Shown piece by piece: positions 28,005 through 36,284 of a stretch of 64,000 nt of DNA. The stretch spans positions 2,852,001 to 2,916,000 of the forward strand of contig NZ_JACHMX010000001.1 of assembly GCF_014205155.1 (NCBI RefSeq), read 5' to 3'. The translations under genes and the position numbers were made by a program. The notes under the pieces were generated by a model. That model had not been told where the DNA came from, ran no database searches, and saw only the letters and a program-made list of their open reading frames with translations. The DNA comes from Amycolatopsis umgeniensis. Its GTDB lineage: Bacteria > Actinomycetota > Actinomycetes > Mycobacteriales > Pseudonocardiaceae. How positions within the stretch are numbered: position 1 is the first letter of the stretch; the number at the start of each line of letters is the position of its first letter.

Positions 28005-28910
28005 TCAGCCGGGCGGGGTGAACCCGGGCGGCATGACCATCGGACGTCCGGTGTTCAGGCCACCGTCGACGAGGACGGAAGTCCCGGTCAGATAGGCGAA
28101 ATCCGGTGACGCCAACGCGACCACGGCCGAAGCGATCTCGGCCGCCTCGCCCATCCGCGGCAGACCGTGGACGTTCAGCGGTCCCCAGGCCTTCTTGAAC
28201 TGCGCCCACAGGTCGTCCGGGATGCCCGGCGGCCGCACCAGCCGCGTGTCGATCGTCCCCGGGTCGATCGACAGCACCCTGATCCCCTTGGCGCCGTAGT
28301 CCAGCGCGGCCGCGCGCACCAGACCTTGCACGGCCCGTTTGCTCGAGGTGTAGGCGGCGTGCCCGGGCCTGGTCTGTTCGGCCTGCGCCGACGCGGTGCA
28401 GACGATCACCCCGCCTCCCGCTTTCAGCAGGTGCGGCACCTCGTACTTGATCGACAGGAAAACGCCGCGCGCGTTGGTGCGCTGGACGTCTTCCCATTCG
28501 TCGACGGAGATCTCGTGCAGCGGTTTGCCGATGTGGATCCCGGCGTTGTTGAACGCGATGTCGAGCCTGCCGTATCGGCGGACGACGCCGTCCACGAACG
28601 CCTGGACCTGTTCGGGGATCCGGACATCCGCGCGGAGATAGGTCGCTTCGCCGCCCGCGCGCCGGATCTCCCGTTCGACTTCGCGGCCGAGTTCTTCCCG
28701 CCTGCCGCAGAAACCGACCTTGGCGCCGGCCGCGGCGAAGGCGATGGCCGCCGCCCGGCCGATCCCCGACGTCGCCCCCGTGACGATCACGACCTTGCCC
28801 GAGAACCGCCGCCGGTTCTCCTGTGCCGTGGCGGTGTTCCCGGCCAGCATCGCGACACCCGCCGCGGCCGCGCCCCCGAGTACCGCACGCCTGCCCACTG
28901 CTTCGCCCAC
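28005..28910 (-). CDS. SDR-family oxidoreductase with Tat-like signal
   Basis: The 301-residue protein begins MGEAVGRRAVLGGAAAAGVAMLAGNTATAQ, a twin-arginine-type leader, followed by a complete classical SDR: TGATSGIG (about residues 44-51), NNAG (about 120), the serine within VCTASAQ (about 168), the YTSSK catalytic pair (about 181-185) and VDGG near the end. It should oxidise or reduce a hydroxyl or keto group. An exported SDR is odd because NAD(P) is cytoplasmic; the leader may be a degenerate anchor, or the protein may load its cofactor before Tat export. GTG 28910 is 9 bases from a large palindrome, its probable operator. Confidence 0.88.
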   Translation of the reverse strand: MGEAVGRRAVLGGAAAAGVAMLAGNTATAQENRRRFSGKVVIVTGATSGIGRAAAIAFAAAGAKVGFCGRREELGREVEREIRRAGGEATYLRADVRIPEQVQAFVDGVVRRYGRLDIAFNNAGIHIGKPLHEISVDEWEDVQRTNARGVFLSIKYEVPHLLKAGGGVIVCTASAQAEQTRPGHAAYTSSKRAVQGLVRAAALDYGAKGIRVLSIDPGTIDTRLVRPPGIPDDLWAQFKKAWGPLNVHGLPRMGEAAEIASAVVALASPDFAYLTGTSVLVDGGLNTGRPMVMPPGFTPPG

Positions 28911-28918
28911 AGTCCCTC

Positions 28919-28967
28919 CAGATGGATAGCTTTACTTCCCAAAGCAGAAAGTAGAGCTATCCATCTG
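28919..28967. promoter_or_regulatory. 49-bp interrupted palindrome upstream of the Tat-SDR gene
   Basis: CAGATGGATAGCT (28919-28931) and AGCTATCCATCTG (28955-28967) are perfect 13-bp arms. Inside them TACTT and AAGTA pair as well. It lies between the ATP-grasp stop and the SDR start, so it can be an operator for the SDR gene, a terminator for the operon before it, or both. Confidence 0.7.
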
Positions 28968-28976
28968 AGAGGACTC

Positions 28977-30167
28977 TCAAGAACCGATCTCCGGGGTGAT
29001 CCCGCCCGCCGCCGCGAGCGCGCGATGCAGCGCGAGTTCCGCCGTCGGCCCCTCGGCCAGCACGATCCCGGTGCAGGATCGCTGATCCGTGAGGTGCCGG
29101 ATCTCGTCACCGGGGCTCGCTGTCGGATACCACTCCGGCGCACCGGGCAGCCCGGACAGCCGGTCGAGCCCGGACCAGCCCTTCAGCACACCTTCCGCGG
29201 CCGGGTATGCCAGAACGAACGCGACACCCGGGCCTTCGTTGAATTTCTGCGTGAGCAAGGCGGGTTCCTCGCCCAGCGCCATCGAGATCATCGCGGAGTA
29301 GACGTTGGTGTCCAGCGACCGGCACAGTGCCTCGCCGAGCATCGCCCCGCCGATCCGGATGTTGATCTCGACGACTTCCGCCCCTTCGGCGGTGAGCACG
29401 AACTCGGTGTGCGCGAAGCCCTGCTCGTGCCCGGCGGCCTTCAGCACCTGACCGATCCAATCGGCCAGTCCGGCGTGCTCGGTCTCGGGGAAGGCCACCG
29501 GGAACGCGGCGGCTTCCTCGCGCCGCACGGGCTCGGGCGAAAGCTGACGGGAGAGGATCCCGAGCAGCCGGGTCCTTCCTTGCCAGGTGACGGTTTCCGC
29601 GCTGTAGAGCGGGCCCGCGAAATACGGTTCGGCGATCAGGTGCCCCTTGAGCGGCGTGTCCTTCGCCTCCAGTCTGGCACGCTCGAGTTCGGCCTCGTCG
29701 CGGACGAGCCACACTCCTCGCGACGAAGTTCCCGAAGAATCCTTGACCACCAAAGGGAAACCGAGTTCCTCGGCGACCATGACGGGCACCGGTCGTCCCC
29801 GGGTGAGCCCATGTTCGTACAGCAGATCACGCACCGCGCCCTTGTCCCGCAGCACGCGGACGGCCGCCGCGTCCGGACCGGGCAGGCCGAGGCGGGCGGT
29901 CAGTTCCGCGCCCGGCAATGCCCAGGTGTCGGTCGAGTTGATGATCCCGGCGAGGTCCGGAATGGCGCGCAACGCTGATTCGCAGGCCGCGATGTCGGTG
30001 GTGTCGATGTCGACGACCTCGACCCTGTCCGGCCCGAGCGTGCCGAGTTCGTAGCGGTAGATGTCGCGGTTTCCGGTGAACAGCACCAGTTTCCGCCCGG
30101 CTTCCGCCGCCGCGTCGGCCAGCCTGCCGAGGCCGAAGGTGAGTGCTTCCAACAGGACGACGGTCAT
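28977..30167 (-). CDS. ATP-grasp ligase
   Basis: The 396-residue protein has the ATP-grasp arrangement: an N-terminal Rossmann-like domain (VVLLEALTFGLGRLADAAAEAG), RVLRDKGAVRDLLYEHGLTRGRPVPV at the start of the ATP fold, FPLVVKDSSGTSSRGVWLV (nucleotide-binding lysine and glycine loop, about 160-178), and FVLTAEGAEVVEINIRIGGAM for metal-binding Glu/Asn near 290. Such enzymes join a carboxylate to an amine through an acyl-phosphate. It is the last gene of the uptake/biosynthesis operon and its start overlaps the PLP enzyme stop (ATGA). With the PLP enzyme it probably builds an amide- or peptide-type small molecule. The substrate is not known. Confidence 0.88.
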   Translation of the reverse strand: MTVVLLEALTFGLGRLADAAAEAGRKLVLFTGNRDIYRYELGTLGPDRVEVVDIDTTDIAACESALRAIPDLAGIINSTDTWALPGAELTARLGLPGPDAAAVRVLRDKGAVRDLLYEHGLTRGRPVPVMVAEELGFPLVVKDSSGTSSRGVWLVRDEAELERARLEAKDTPLKGHLIAEPYFAGPLYSAETVTWQGRTRLLGILSRQLSPEPVRREEAAAFPVAFPETEHAGLADWIGQVLKAAGHEQGFAHTEFVLTAEGAEVVEINIRIGGAMLGEALCRSLDTNVYSAMISMALGEEPALLTQKFNEGPGVAFVLAYPAAEGVLKGWSGLDRLSGLPGAPEWYPTASPGDEIRHLTDQRSCTGIVLAEGPTAELALHRALAAAGGITPEIGS

Positions 30168-31219
30168 GACACCCGTTCCTTCCGGTACGACGACTGCGCG
30201 GGGACCCCGAATCGGCGGCGGCGCCAGTCCATCGCCGCCCACGGCAGCGCGAGGTCGTCGAGGGACGCGATCTCGCGCGGCGCGAGCCCTGCCGGATCGA
30301 CGGCTTCCCGATGCCGGGCGAAAACCCTTGCCGTGTAACGGTGTCCGGTGTCGGCGCCGATCACGACATGCGTCCGATCCGGATTCCGCGCCGCCTCCCA
30401 GCCCGCGACGAGATACGCGGCACCGGTGGAAAGCCCGGCGAAGACGGCGTGCTCGCGCATCAGGCCGACGGTCGCGGCCATGGCGTGCACGAAGTCCAGC
30501 CAGTGGATCCGGTCGTACAGCTCGTGATCGACGTTGCCGAACGGGATGGCGGACCCGATACCCGCGATGATCGCGTCCGGGTCGGTGAACCGCTCACTGC
30601 CGAAGGTGACGCTCCCGAACGGCTGGACCCCGGTCAGGCGGACGTCCGGATCGCGTTCGCGCAGCGACCGCGCGATCCCGCCGGTCGACGCGCCGGTGCC
30701 CACACTGCCGACGACGGTCAGCGGCCCGGACGGCAGCGCGCGGGCGACCAGGTCGGCGACCTCGCCGTAACCCAGGTAGTGCACGGGATCGTGGTACTGG
30801 CGCATCCAATGCATGTCCGGATGACGCTCCAGCAGCTCGTGCACGCGCGCGACCCGGCGCCGCTGGTCGAGGCGGAGATCCTCGGACGGCGGCATCTGGT
30901 CCACCGTCGCGCCCAGGATCTCCAGTTGCGAACGCATGGTGAGATCGACCGTGGTGGACGCGACGATATGGCAGCGCAGGCCGTAGCGGTGGCAGGCCAT
31001 CGCCAGCGCGAGCGCGTAGATCCCGCTGGAGCTGTCGATCAGCGTCTGTCCTTTTCGGACGGTACCGGCGGCGAGCAGCGACCGGACAGCGCCGAGCGCC
31101 GCGTAGACCTTGAGGGTTTCGAAGCGGATCAGCACGACGTTCGGCGTGAGCCGGATGAGCGCCGGTGTCTTGATCGCGTCGGTGACGTGTTCGTGAACCA
31201 GCGCGGGCATCGCGCTCAC
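30164..31219 (-). CDS. Cysteine-synthase-like PLP enzyme (SbnA-like superfamily)
   Basis: The protein (351 residues from GTG 31219; ATG 31210 is the alternative) belongs to the fold-type II PLP family: a lysine in FETLKVYAALGAV (about residue 37) fits the cofactor Schiff base, DSSSGIYALALAMA takes the place of the SSGNxGxALA substrate loop, and GSVGTGASTGG forms the phosphate-binding loop (about 180-190). In SbnA, a siderophore enzyme of this family, O-phosphoserine and glutamate are joined to make a diaminopropionate precursor; a related beta-replacement is likely here. Its GTG start overlaps the binding-protein stop (GTGA) and its stop overlaps the ATP-grasp start. Confidence 0.85.
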   Translation of the reverse strand: MSAMPALVHEHVTDAIKTPALIRLTPNVVLIRFETLKVYAALGAVRSLLAAGTVRKGQTLIDSSSGIYALALAMACHRYGLRCHIVASTTVDLTMRSQLEILGATVDQMPPSEDLRLDQRRRVARVHELLERHPDMHWMRQYHDPVHYLGYGEVADLVARALPSGPLTVVGSVGTGASTGGIARSLRERDPDVRLTGVQPFGSVTFGSERFTDPDAIIAGIGSAIPFGNVDHELYDRIHWLDFVHAMAATVGLMREHAVFAGLSTGAAYLVAGWEAARNPDRTHVVIGADTGHRYTARVFARHREAVDPAGLAPREIASLDDLALPWAAMDWRRRRFGVPAQSSYRKERVS

Positions 31220-32199
31220 CGGCCGATCGATCGCAGATACGCGGCCAGGGACTCGGCGCCCGCCGCGTTGCGCGGGCCGCTCACGAGATCCCCGTAGGAA
31301 ACAATGTGGAACCGGTTGTCCCGTACGGCGGGCGTGTTCTTCAACTGTGGCGAGGACTTGATGAACGCGATCTTGTCCTGCGCGGGCTGGTCGGCGTAGT
31401 CCACCACGACGATCACCTCGGGCTCGGCCTTCACCACCGCCTCCCAGCCGACGCTGCCCCAGCCGTCCTGCAGATCGCGGAAGACGTTGGTCCCGCCCGC
31501 CGCGTCGATGATGTCGTTGGGGGCGGCGTGTTTCCCGGAGGTGAAGGGCTGATCGGTGCCGGAGTCGTAGACGAACACCTTGGCGGGCGGGGTTTTCGGC
31601 GCCCCGGCGCGGACCTTGTCGAAGCGGCCCTCGAGTTCCGTGACCAGCTCGTCGGCCCGCTGGCGGACGCCGAAGATGTCGCCGAGGTTGCGCAGGTCGG
31701 TGTAGAGCGCCTCCAGCGGCGTCACCTCGGCCTTGGCGGTGGGGTACTCCCAGCAGGTCTCGGTGTGCAGGTAGCTGCGGATGCCGACCTGGTCGAGCAG
31801 TTTCGGGGTGATCCCGCGTTCCTCGCTGAAGCCGGAGTTCCAGCCGGCGATCACCCAGTCCGCCTTGGCGTTGACCAGGATCTCGCGCGTGACCCGGGAA
31901 GTGCCGAGCCGCTCGACCTTGGCGTAGTCGTCCTTCCACGGCGAACCGGCGATCGACGGGTCGCCGAGCGAGTTCATGACGTAGCCGCGCATCCGACCGG
32001 CGAGCCCGAGCGCGAACATCTTCTCCGCGCCGGAAACGTCGTAGGCCACCGGACGCTGCGGTGCCGGGAAGGTGACTTGCGCGCCGCAGTTGGTCACCGT
32101 GGCCTGTGCCGGCGCGGCGGGCCCGGCCTCGACCTGGGCACCGCAAGCGCTCGACAGCAGTGCCGCGGTGAAGAGCGCGGCCACCTTGGACGGCTTCAT
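31216..32199 (-). CDS. ABC transporter substrate-binding lipoprotein (FecB/siderophore type)
   Basis: The 327-residue protein has a lipoprotein signal with lipobox SSAC (cysteine near residue 19) and the helical-backbone periplasmic binding fold of iron-siderophore/cobalamin receptors: RPVAYDVSGAEKMFALGLAGRMRGYV near the start, EILVNAKADWVIAGWNSGF, AKVFVYDSGTDQPFT, and PEVIVVVDYADQPAQDK. It is anchored outside the membrane and delivers its ligand to the FecCD permease encoded two genes upstream. It is coupled to both neighbours by four-base overlaps. The ligand is most likely the compound made by the operon's own enzymes, perhaps metal-bound. Confidence 0.92.
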   Translation of the reverse strand: MKPSKVAALFTAALLSSACGAQVEAGPAAPAQATVTNCGAQVTFPAPQRPVAYDVSGAEKMFALGLAGRMRGYVMNSLGDPSIAGSPWKDDYAKVERLGTSRVTREILVNAKADWVIAGWNSGFSEERGITPKLLDQVGIRSYLHTETCWEYPTAKAEVTPLEALYTDLRNLGDIFGVRQRADELVTELEGRFDKVRAGAPKTPPAKVFVYDSGTDQPFTSGKHAAPNDIIDAAGGTNVFRDLQDGWGSVGWEAVVKAEPEVIVVVDYADQPAQDKIAFIKSSPQLKNTPAVRDNRFHIVSYGDLVSGPRNAAGAESLAAYLRSIGR

Positions 32200-32984
32200 C
32201 GTGAGATCCCCTCGGTTTCTTCGGCGGGAAGGTCGTAGAGCAGCTGGAGCGCGCCGGTCACGGGATGGGTCACCTGGGTGACCTCGACGCCGAACACCGC
32301 GCGGACCGTTTCGGGCGTGAGCACTTCGGCCGGGGTGCCGCAGGCGGCGAGCGATCCGCCGCGCAGCAACGCGATCCGGTGACAGACGGCGGCGGCGAGG
32401 TTGAGATCGTGCAGGGCGACGAGCACGGTCAGCCCGCAGTCGCGCAGGAACTTCAGCAGTTCCACCTGGTGGCGGACGTCGAGGTGATTGGTCGGCTCGT
32501 CGAGGACCAGCACCTCGGGTTCCTGTACGAGCGCCCTCGCCACCAGGACGCGCTGCCGTTCGCCACCCGAAAGCGTCAGCACGCTGCGCTGGGCGAGATG
32601 CGTGATGTCCATCCGCCGCAACGCGTCCCGGCACAGCGCGCGTTCACGGGCCGACAGCCGGAGGTTGCCGCGCTGATGCGGCGACCGGCCGAGCGCGACG
32701 ACCTCCTCGACGGTGAAGTCCAGATCGGCGCGGCTGTCCTGGGTGAGCGCGGCGATCCGGCGGGCGGTGTCGCGCAGGCCCTGTTCCGCGAGGTCGGTCC
32801 CGTCGAGCAGGACGGCGCCGCCGGACGGTGTCAACGCCCGGTAGACGCAACGCAACGCTGTCGACTTACCGCTTCCGTTGGGGCCGAGGAGGCCGACGAC
32901 CTCGCCCGCTCCGACATCCAGACGCAGCTCACGGATCAGCGTCGATCCCGCGACTTCGACCGAAAGTTCCTTCAGGGACAGCAT
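32196..32984 (-). CDS. ABC transporter ATP-binding protein (FecE/BtuD type)
   Basis: The 262-residue protein has Walker A GPNGSGKST (about residues 34-42), a Q-loop in ALTQDSRAD, the signature LSGGERQRV (about 135-143) and Walker B VLVLDEPTNHLD. It powers the importer with the FecCD permease and the lipoprotein. ATG 32984 shares one base with the permease stop and its stop overlaps the lipoprotein start, so all three are translated as a unit. Confidence 0.95.
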   Translation of the reverse strand: MLSLKELSVEVAGSTLIRELRLDVGAGEVVGLLGPNGSGKSTALRCVYRALTPSGGAVLLDGTDLAEQGLRDTARRIAALTQDSRADLDFTVEEVVALGRSPHQRGNLRLSARERALCRDALRRMDITHLAQRSVLTLSGGERQRVLVARALVQEPEVLVLDEPTNHLDVRHQVELLKFLRDCGLTVLVALHDLNLAAAVCHRIALLRGGSLAACGTPAEVLTPETVRAVFGVEVTQVTHPVTGALQLLYDLPAEETEGISR

Positions 32985-34075
32985 CAGCGGCCCCCGAACG
33001 CGTAGCCGCGGCGCCGCATCACCACGAGGAACACCGGGACCCCGATCAGCGCGGTGATCACGCCGAGCGGCAGCTCCTCCGGCGCGACGAGGGTGCGGGC
33101 GAGCAGGTCGACCCACACCAGGAAGACCGCGCCCACCAGCGGCGCGAGCGCCAGCACGCGGCGATGCCCGGAACCCGCGACCATCCGCACCACATGCGGC
33201 AGGACCAGCCCGACGAATCCGATCGAGCCGCTCACCGCCACCAGCAGGCCGGTGACGACCGCGGTGAGCAGGAAGAGCCAGCGGCGCAACGCGGCCGCGT
33301 CGGTGCCGAGGCTCATCGCGGTCTCGTCGCCCATGGACAGGACGTCGAGCGCGGTGCCGTACCGCAGCAGGACCACGATCGCGACGGTCACCCCGAGCGC
33401 GGCCAGCGGCAAGGACGCCCACGTCGCCGCGCCGAGGCTGCCGAGCAGCCAGAACAGCACGGTCTGCGCGGCCTGCCCGTTCGGCGAGAGGTAGACGAGC
33501 ACACTCATCACGGCCTGGAACGCGTAGGTGAGAGCGACTCCCGTGAGCACCAGACGCAACGGCGTCAGGCCGAATTTGCTGCGGGCTGCCAGATAGACGA
33601 GCGCTGTCGCGCCGAGCGCCCCGAGGAACGCGGCCGTCGACAGCGCCAGCACACCGAGCCCGGCGAACAGGCCGAACACCACGACGGCGGCGGCGCCGAC
33701 CGAGGCACCCGAGGAGATGCCGAGTACGAACGGATCGGCGAGGGCGTTGCGGACCAGGGCCTGCACCGCGACCCCGACCACCGCGAGTCCCGCGCCGACC
33801 ACGGCCGCGAGCAGCACTCGCGGCGTGCGGACCTGCCAGACGATCGAGTACCCGGTGACCTCGTCGCCGGTGATGGTGCCGCCGGTGATCGCCTTTCCCA
33901 GGAAACGCAGGACATCCGGGAGCGCGACGGTGGTCGGGCCGAGCGCGATGCCCGCGATCAGCGAGAGCAGGAGCGCCGCCGACAACAGGATCACCGGTCC
34001 GGTGAGCCGCAGCGGGCGGGCGGTCACGTCGTCGGGCTCCGCGAACAGGCGGAGCGTTTCAGCCGGCACGTTCAC
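32984..34075 (-). CDS. FecCD-family iron-siderophore/cobalamin ABC permease
   Basis: The 363-residue membrane protein shows the FecCD pattern: RTPRVLLAAVVGAGLAVVGVAVQALVRNALADPFVLGISSGASVGA (about residues 80-125), SPNGQAAQTVLFWLLGSL, and GSIGFVGLVLPHVVRMVAG near 285, with about nine to ten membrane segments. Only one permease gene is present, so the channel is probably a homodimer. It starts at GTG 34075, 17 bases inside the methyltransferase gene. Confidence 0.95.
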   Translation of the reverse strand: MNVPAETLRLFAEPDDVTARPLRLTGPVILLSAALLLSLIAGIALGPTTVALPDVLRFLGKAITGGTITGDEVTGYSIVWQVRTPRVLLAAVVGAGLAVVGVAVQALVRNALADPFVLGISSGASVGAAAVVVFGLFAGLGVLALSTAAFLGALGATALVYLAARSKFGLTPLRLVLTGVALTYAFQAVMSVLVYLSPNGQAAQTVLFWLLGSLGAATWASLPLAALGVTVAIVVLLRYGTALDVLSMGDETAMSLGTDAAALRRWLFLLTAVVTGLLVAVSGSIGFVGLVLPHVVRMVAGSGHRRVLALAPLVGAVFLVWVDLLARTLVAPEELPLGVITALIGVPVFLVVMRRRGYAFGGR

Positions 34076-34799
34076 CGCGCACGATCAGGCGGCGCGCGTG
34101 GTTGTCGTAAGGCGAGCCGTCGAAGTCGCCGAAGCACTCGACGTCCGTGAAGCCCACCGACTCGAACAGCGCCTTCAGTTCCGCGGCGCTGTAGAGAAAG
34201 GACAGGATGGACGCCTGTTTCGCCTCACCGCCGCGGACCAGGGTCCAGTCGGTCTTGAGCCGGGTCCAGTCGTCGAGGATGGTGTCGCGCATGAACACCG
34301 TGCCGCCGTCGATGTCGACAGCCTGCGGGCGGCCGACCCAGCCGGCCAGCACCTCCTTGCCGAGCACGTCGATCAGGAGCCTCCCGCCGGGCGCGAGGCT
34401 GGCGTAGGCGTTCCGCAGCACGGTGAGGTTGTCGCCGGGCTCGGTGAAGTAGCCGAACGACGTGTACATGTTGATGATCAGGTCGTACGCGCCGGGCTCG
34501 ATGTACTCGAGCATGTCGGCCTCGATCAGCTTCGCGGCGACTCCCGCGCTTTCGCAGGCCTCGCGCGCGCGTTCGAGCATGGCCGGGCTGAGGTCGACGC
34601 CGGTCACGTCGGCGCCCCTCTTCGCCAGCGGGACGACGTGGATCGCCGGGCCGCAGGCCAGGTCCAGCACCTTCGTCTCTTCGGTGACCGCGAGCAGCGG
34701 CGACGTGGCCGTCAGGCGTTCGGCCTCTTCGGCCCGGCTGGGCGGGAACATCACGTCCGCGAAGCCGACCCACAGGTCGTCGTCCTCGTACCAGTGCAT
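34059..34799 (-). CDS. Class I SAM-dependent methyltransferase
   Basis: The 246-residue protein has methyltransferase motif I in VLDLACGPAIHVVPLAKRGADVTGVDLS (about residues 44-71), IEADMLEY and YDLIINMYTSFGYF (motif II/III), and SLAPGGRLLIDVLG. It should transfer a methyl group to N, O or C of a small molecule. It is the first gene of the operon, with GGAGA before ATG 34799, and its end overlaps the permease gene. Its place before the importer and the PLP/ATP-grasp enzymes suggests that it decorates the same molecule. Confidence 0.88.
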   Translation of the reverse strand: MHWYEDDDLWVGFADVMFPPSRAEEAERLTATSPLLAVTEETKVLDLACGPAIHVVPLAKRGADVTGVDLSPAMLERAREACESAGVAAKLIEADMLEYIEPGAYDLIINMYTSFGYFTEPGDNLTVLRNAYASLAPGGRLLIDVLGKEVLAGWVGRPQAVDIDGGTVFMRDTILDDWTRLKTDWTLVRGGEAKQASILSFLYSAAELKALFESVGFTDVECFGDFDGSPYDNHARRLIVRGERAG

Positions 34800-34842
34800 T
34801 TCTCTCCGCTCGCCGGGCCGCGTGATTCAGCCCCACAAGTCG

Positions 34843-34875
34843 TCGAAAAGCCGTCCTTGGTTCCCGACTTTTCGA
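34843..34875. promoter_or_regulatory. Inverted repeat upstream of the methyltransferase-led operon
   Basis: TCGAAAAG (34843-34850) and CTTTTCGA (34868-34875) are perfect 8-bp arms 17 bases apart, 44 bases before the operon start. It does not match the IdeR/DtxR or Zur boxes I know. It may be an operator or a weak terminator for the gene ending at 34946. Confidence 0.4.
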
Positions 34876-34945
34876 GCTTTCTCGTGGAGTGATCACGGAT
34901 GCGCGGATCGGCACGCTCGGTGAGGATGCGAGTGGTCTGGACCGG

Positions 34946-35947
34946 TCAAGGAGGCGGGATCAGGTCGATGAGGAACATCTGGTCGGGCGCCCCGGAGCAG
35001 CGTTCCCGGACGACCTCGGTCCCCGCGACGGTGTCCTGGTCACGCAGGCCGAGACATTGGCTGGTCCCGATCGGGCTGATGACGTAATGCGCCGCCTCGG
35101 GCGGTCCTGCCGGGCCGATGGTGAACAGCGACTCCATGTTGTCGTCGCCACAGTCGTCGCGGGGTTCGACCAGGTCGTGCCCCATTCCCTCGTTCACGAC
35201 GGTGAGGCAGCCGACCCCGGTGTCCGGATGGTGCCACTGGATCTGCACGGCGTTCACCTCCCCGACGGGGTCGATGAACACGCGGGGAGAGGCGGCCTCC
35301 CCACAGGGCTGCTGGGCGACGATGGTTCCGGAGTAGAGCTGGGTCCTGTCCTTCCCCTCGGCGAGGCAGAACTCGGGAGAACGGACCGGCCGGATCTGCG
35401 CCCAGCTGCCTATCTCGCGGAGGGCGAGCCCCGGCACCGTGGCCTCGGCGACCTTGCTCTTCGAAGCCGCGCCGAAGGGCCAGGTCAGATATCCCAGTGC
35501 GCCGACGAGGACTATCCCCACGATCGCGACCACGATCAACGGCGCGCGCCAGCGCTGCCGGCGCCGCGGTTCCGGCAGCACGACGACATTCACCCTTTCG
35601 TCGTCGGTAATTCGTTCATCGACGCGCGGCGGGCTGCCCATCGCGATACGCGTCCTGGCGTCGAGCCACCGCCGCACTTGCTCGTCACCGAGTCCGCACG
35701 CGCGCGTGAACGATTCCACGAAAGATTCGCGAGGCAATGTGGTACGGCCGAGAGTAGTGGCGATCGTGCTCGCCGGAAGCACTCCCCCGAGTTCCGTAGC
35801 TCTTGTGGACAACTGCCGATAAGTCAGTCCGGACCACGTTCTCAATACGCGCAGTGCTGCCGTGAACTCAGCCGGTGATGTGGCCGATTTCGGTGGCAGG
35901 ACTTCCGCCGGCGACTCCCCGTCGTCGCCCCCCTCTTCAACGATCAT
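34946..35947 (-). CDS. HTH-type membrane protein with extracellular ricin-like domain
   Basis: The 333-residue protein has a cytoplasmic N-terminal XRE-like HTH region (AEFTAALRVLRTWSGLTYRQLSTRATELGG...STIATTLGRTTLP, about residues 25-75), a basic stretch, one membrane helix (LIVVAIVGIVLVGALGYLTW, about 134-153) and an exported C-terminal part with six cysteines and Q-x-W-like motifs (CLGLRDQDTVAGTEVVRERC, PDQMFLI) typical of beta-trefoil ricin-type folds. It could sense a saccharide outside and act on DNA inside. ATG 35947 starts the acidic leader. The divergent region to its right is unusual (phased repeats, hairpins). Confidence 0.75.
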   Translation of the reverse strand: MIVEEGGDDGESPAEVLPPKSATSPAEFTAALRVLRTWSGLTYRQLSTRATELGGVLPASTIATTLGRTTLPRESFVESFTRACGLGDEQVRRWLDARTRIAMGSPPRVDERITDDERVNVVVLPEPRRRQRWRAPLIVVAIVGIVLVGALGYLTWPFGAASKSKVAEATVPGLALREIGSWAQIRPVRSPEFCLAEGKDRTQLYSGTIVAQQPCGEAASPRVFIDPVGEVNAVQIQWHHPDTGVGCLTVVNEGMGHDLVEPRDDCGDDNMESLFTIGPAGPPEAAHYVISPIGTSQCLGLRDQDTVAGTEVVRERCSGAPDQMFLIDLIPPP

Positions 35948-36021
35948 CGCTCTAGATTGACTGAGGCTGTCTCGGCGGCGATACCGCCAATCAGCGGCGC
36001 CGGAATCTGCTGTTCGGGCGC

Positions 36022-36049
36022 GCTCGAACGGTTTCGAACAAGCTCGAAC
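36022..36049. repeat. Three TCGAAC direct repeats at exact 10-bp spacing
   Basis: GCTCGAAC, TTTCGAAC and GCTCGAAC start at 36022, 36032 and 36042. The shared TCGAAC falls on one face of the helix, as expected for tandem binding of a SARP-like or OmpR-like activator; the classical SARP repeats I know have an 11-bp period. Confidence 0.6.
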
Positions 36050-36284
36050 TGGCCGGAGGTTGCCCACGCGCTGGTCAGGAAGTCAGGCTTGCCCCTGTTG
36101 GTCCCACATCGACCGCACCGGGGGAGGTGCGGAAATGCCAGGGCTCCGAAAGTGAGCAATCGAAAAGAACCGGCGGGATCATCGTCAGTGGCGGCGGGAA
36201 ACTCGACGGAAACACCAGGGTTACCTCTCGGGGCATCCACTGGAATTTCCGCCTCGAAGGCCGGGCCACGCTCCTGACAATCAC

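Noticed and set aside
35957..36277. 106-residue plus-strand frame in the divergent region
   Set aside because: No ribosome binding site, no domain, poor codon use, and it runs over the phased repeats.
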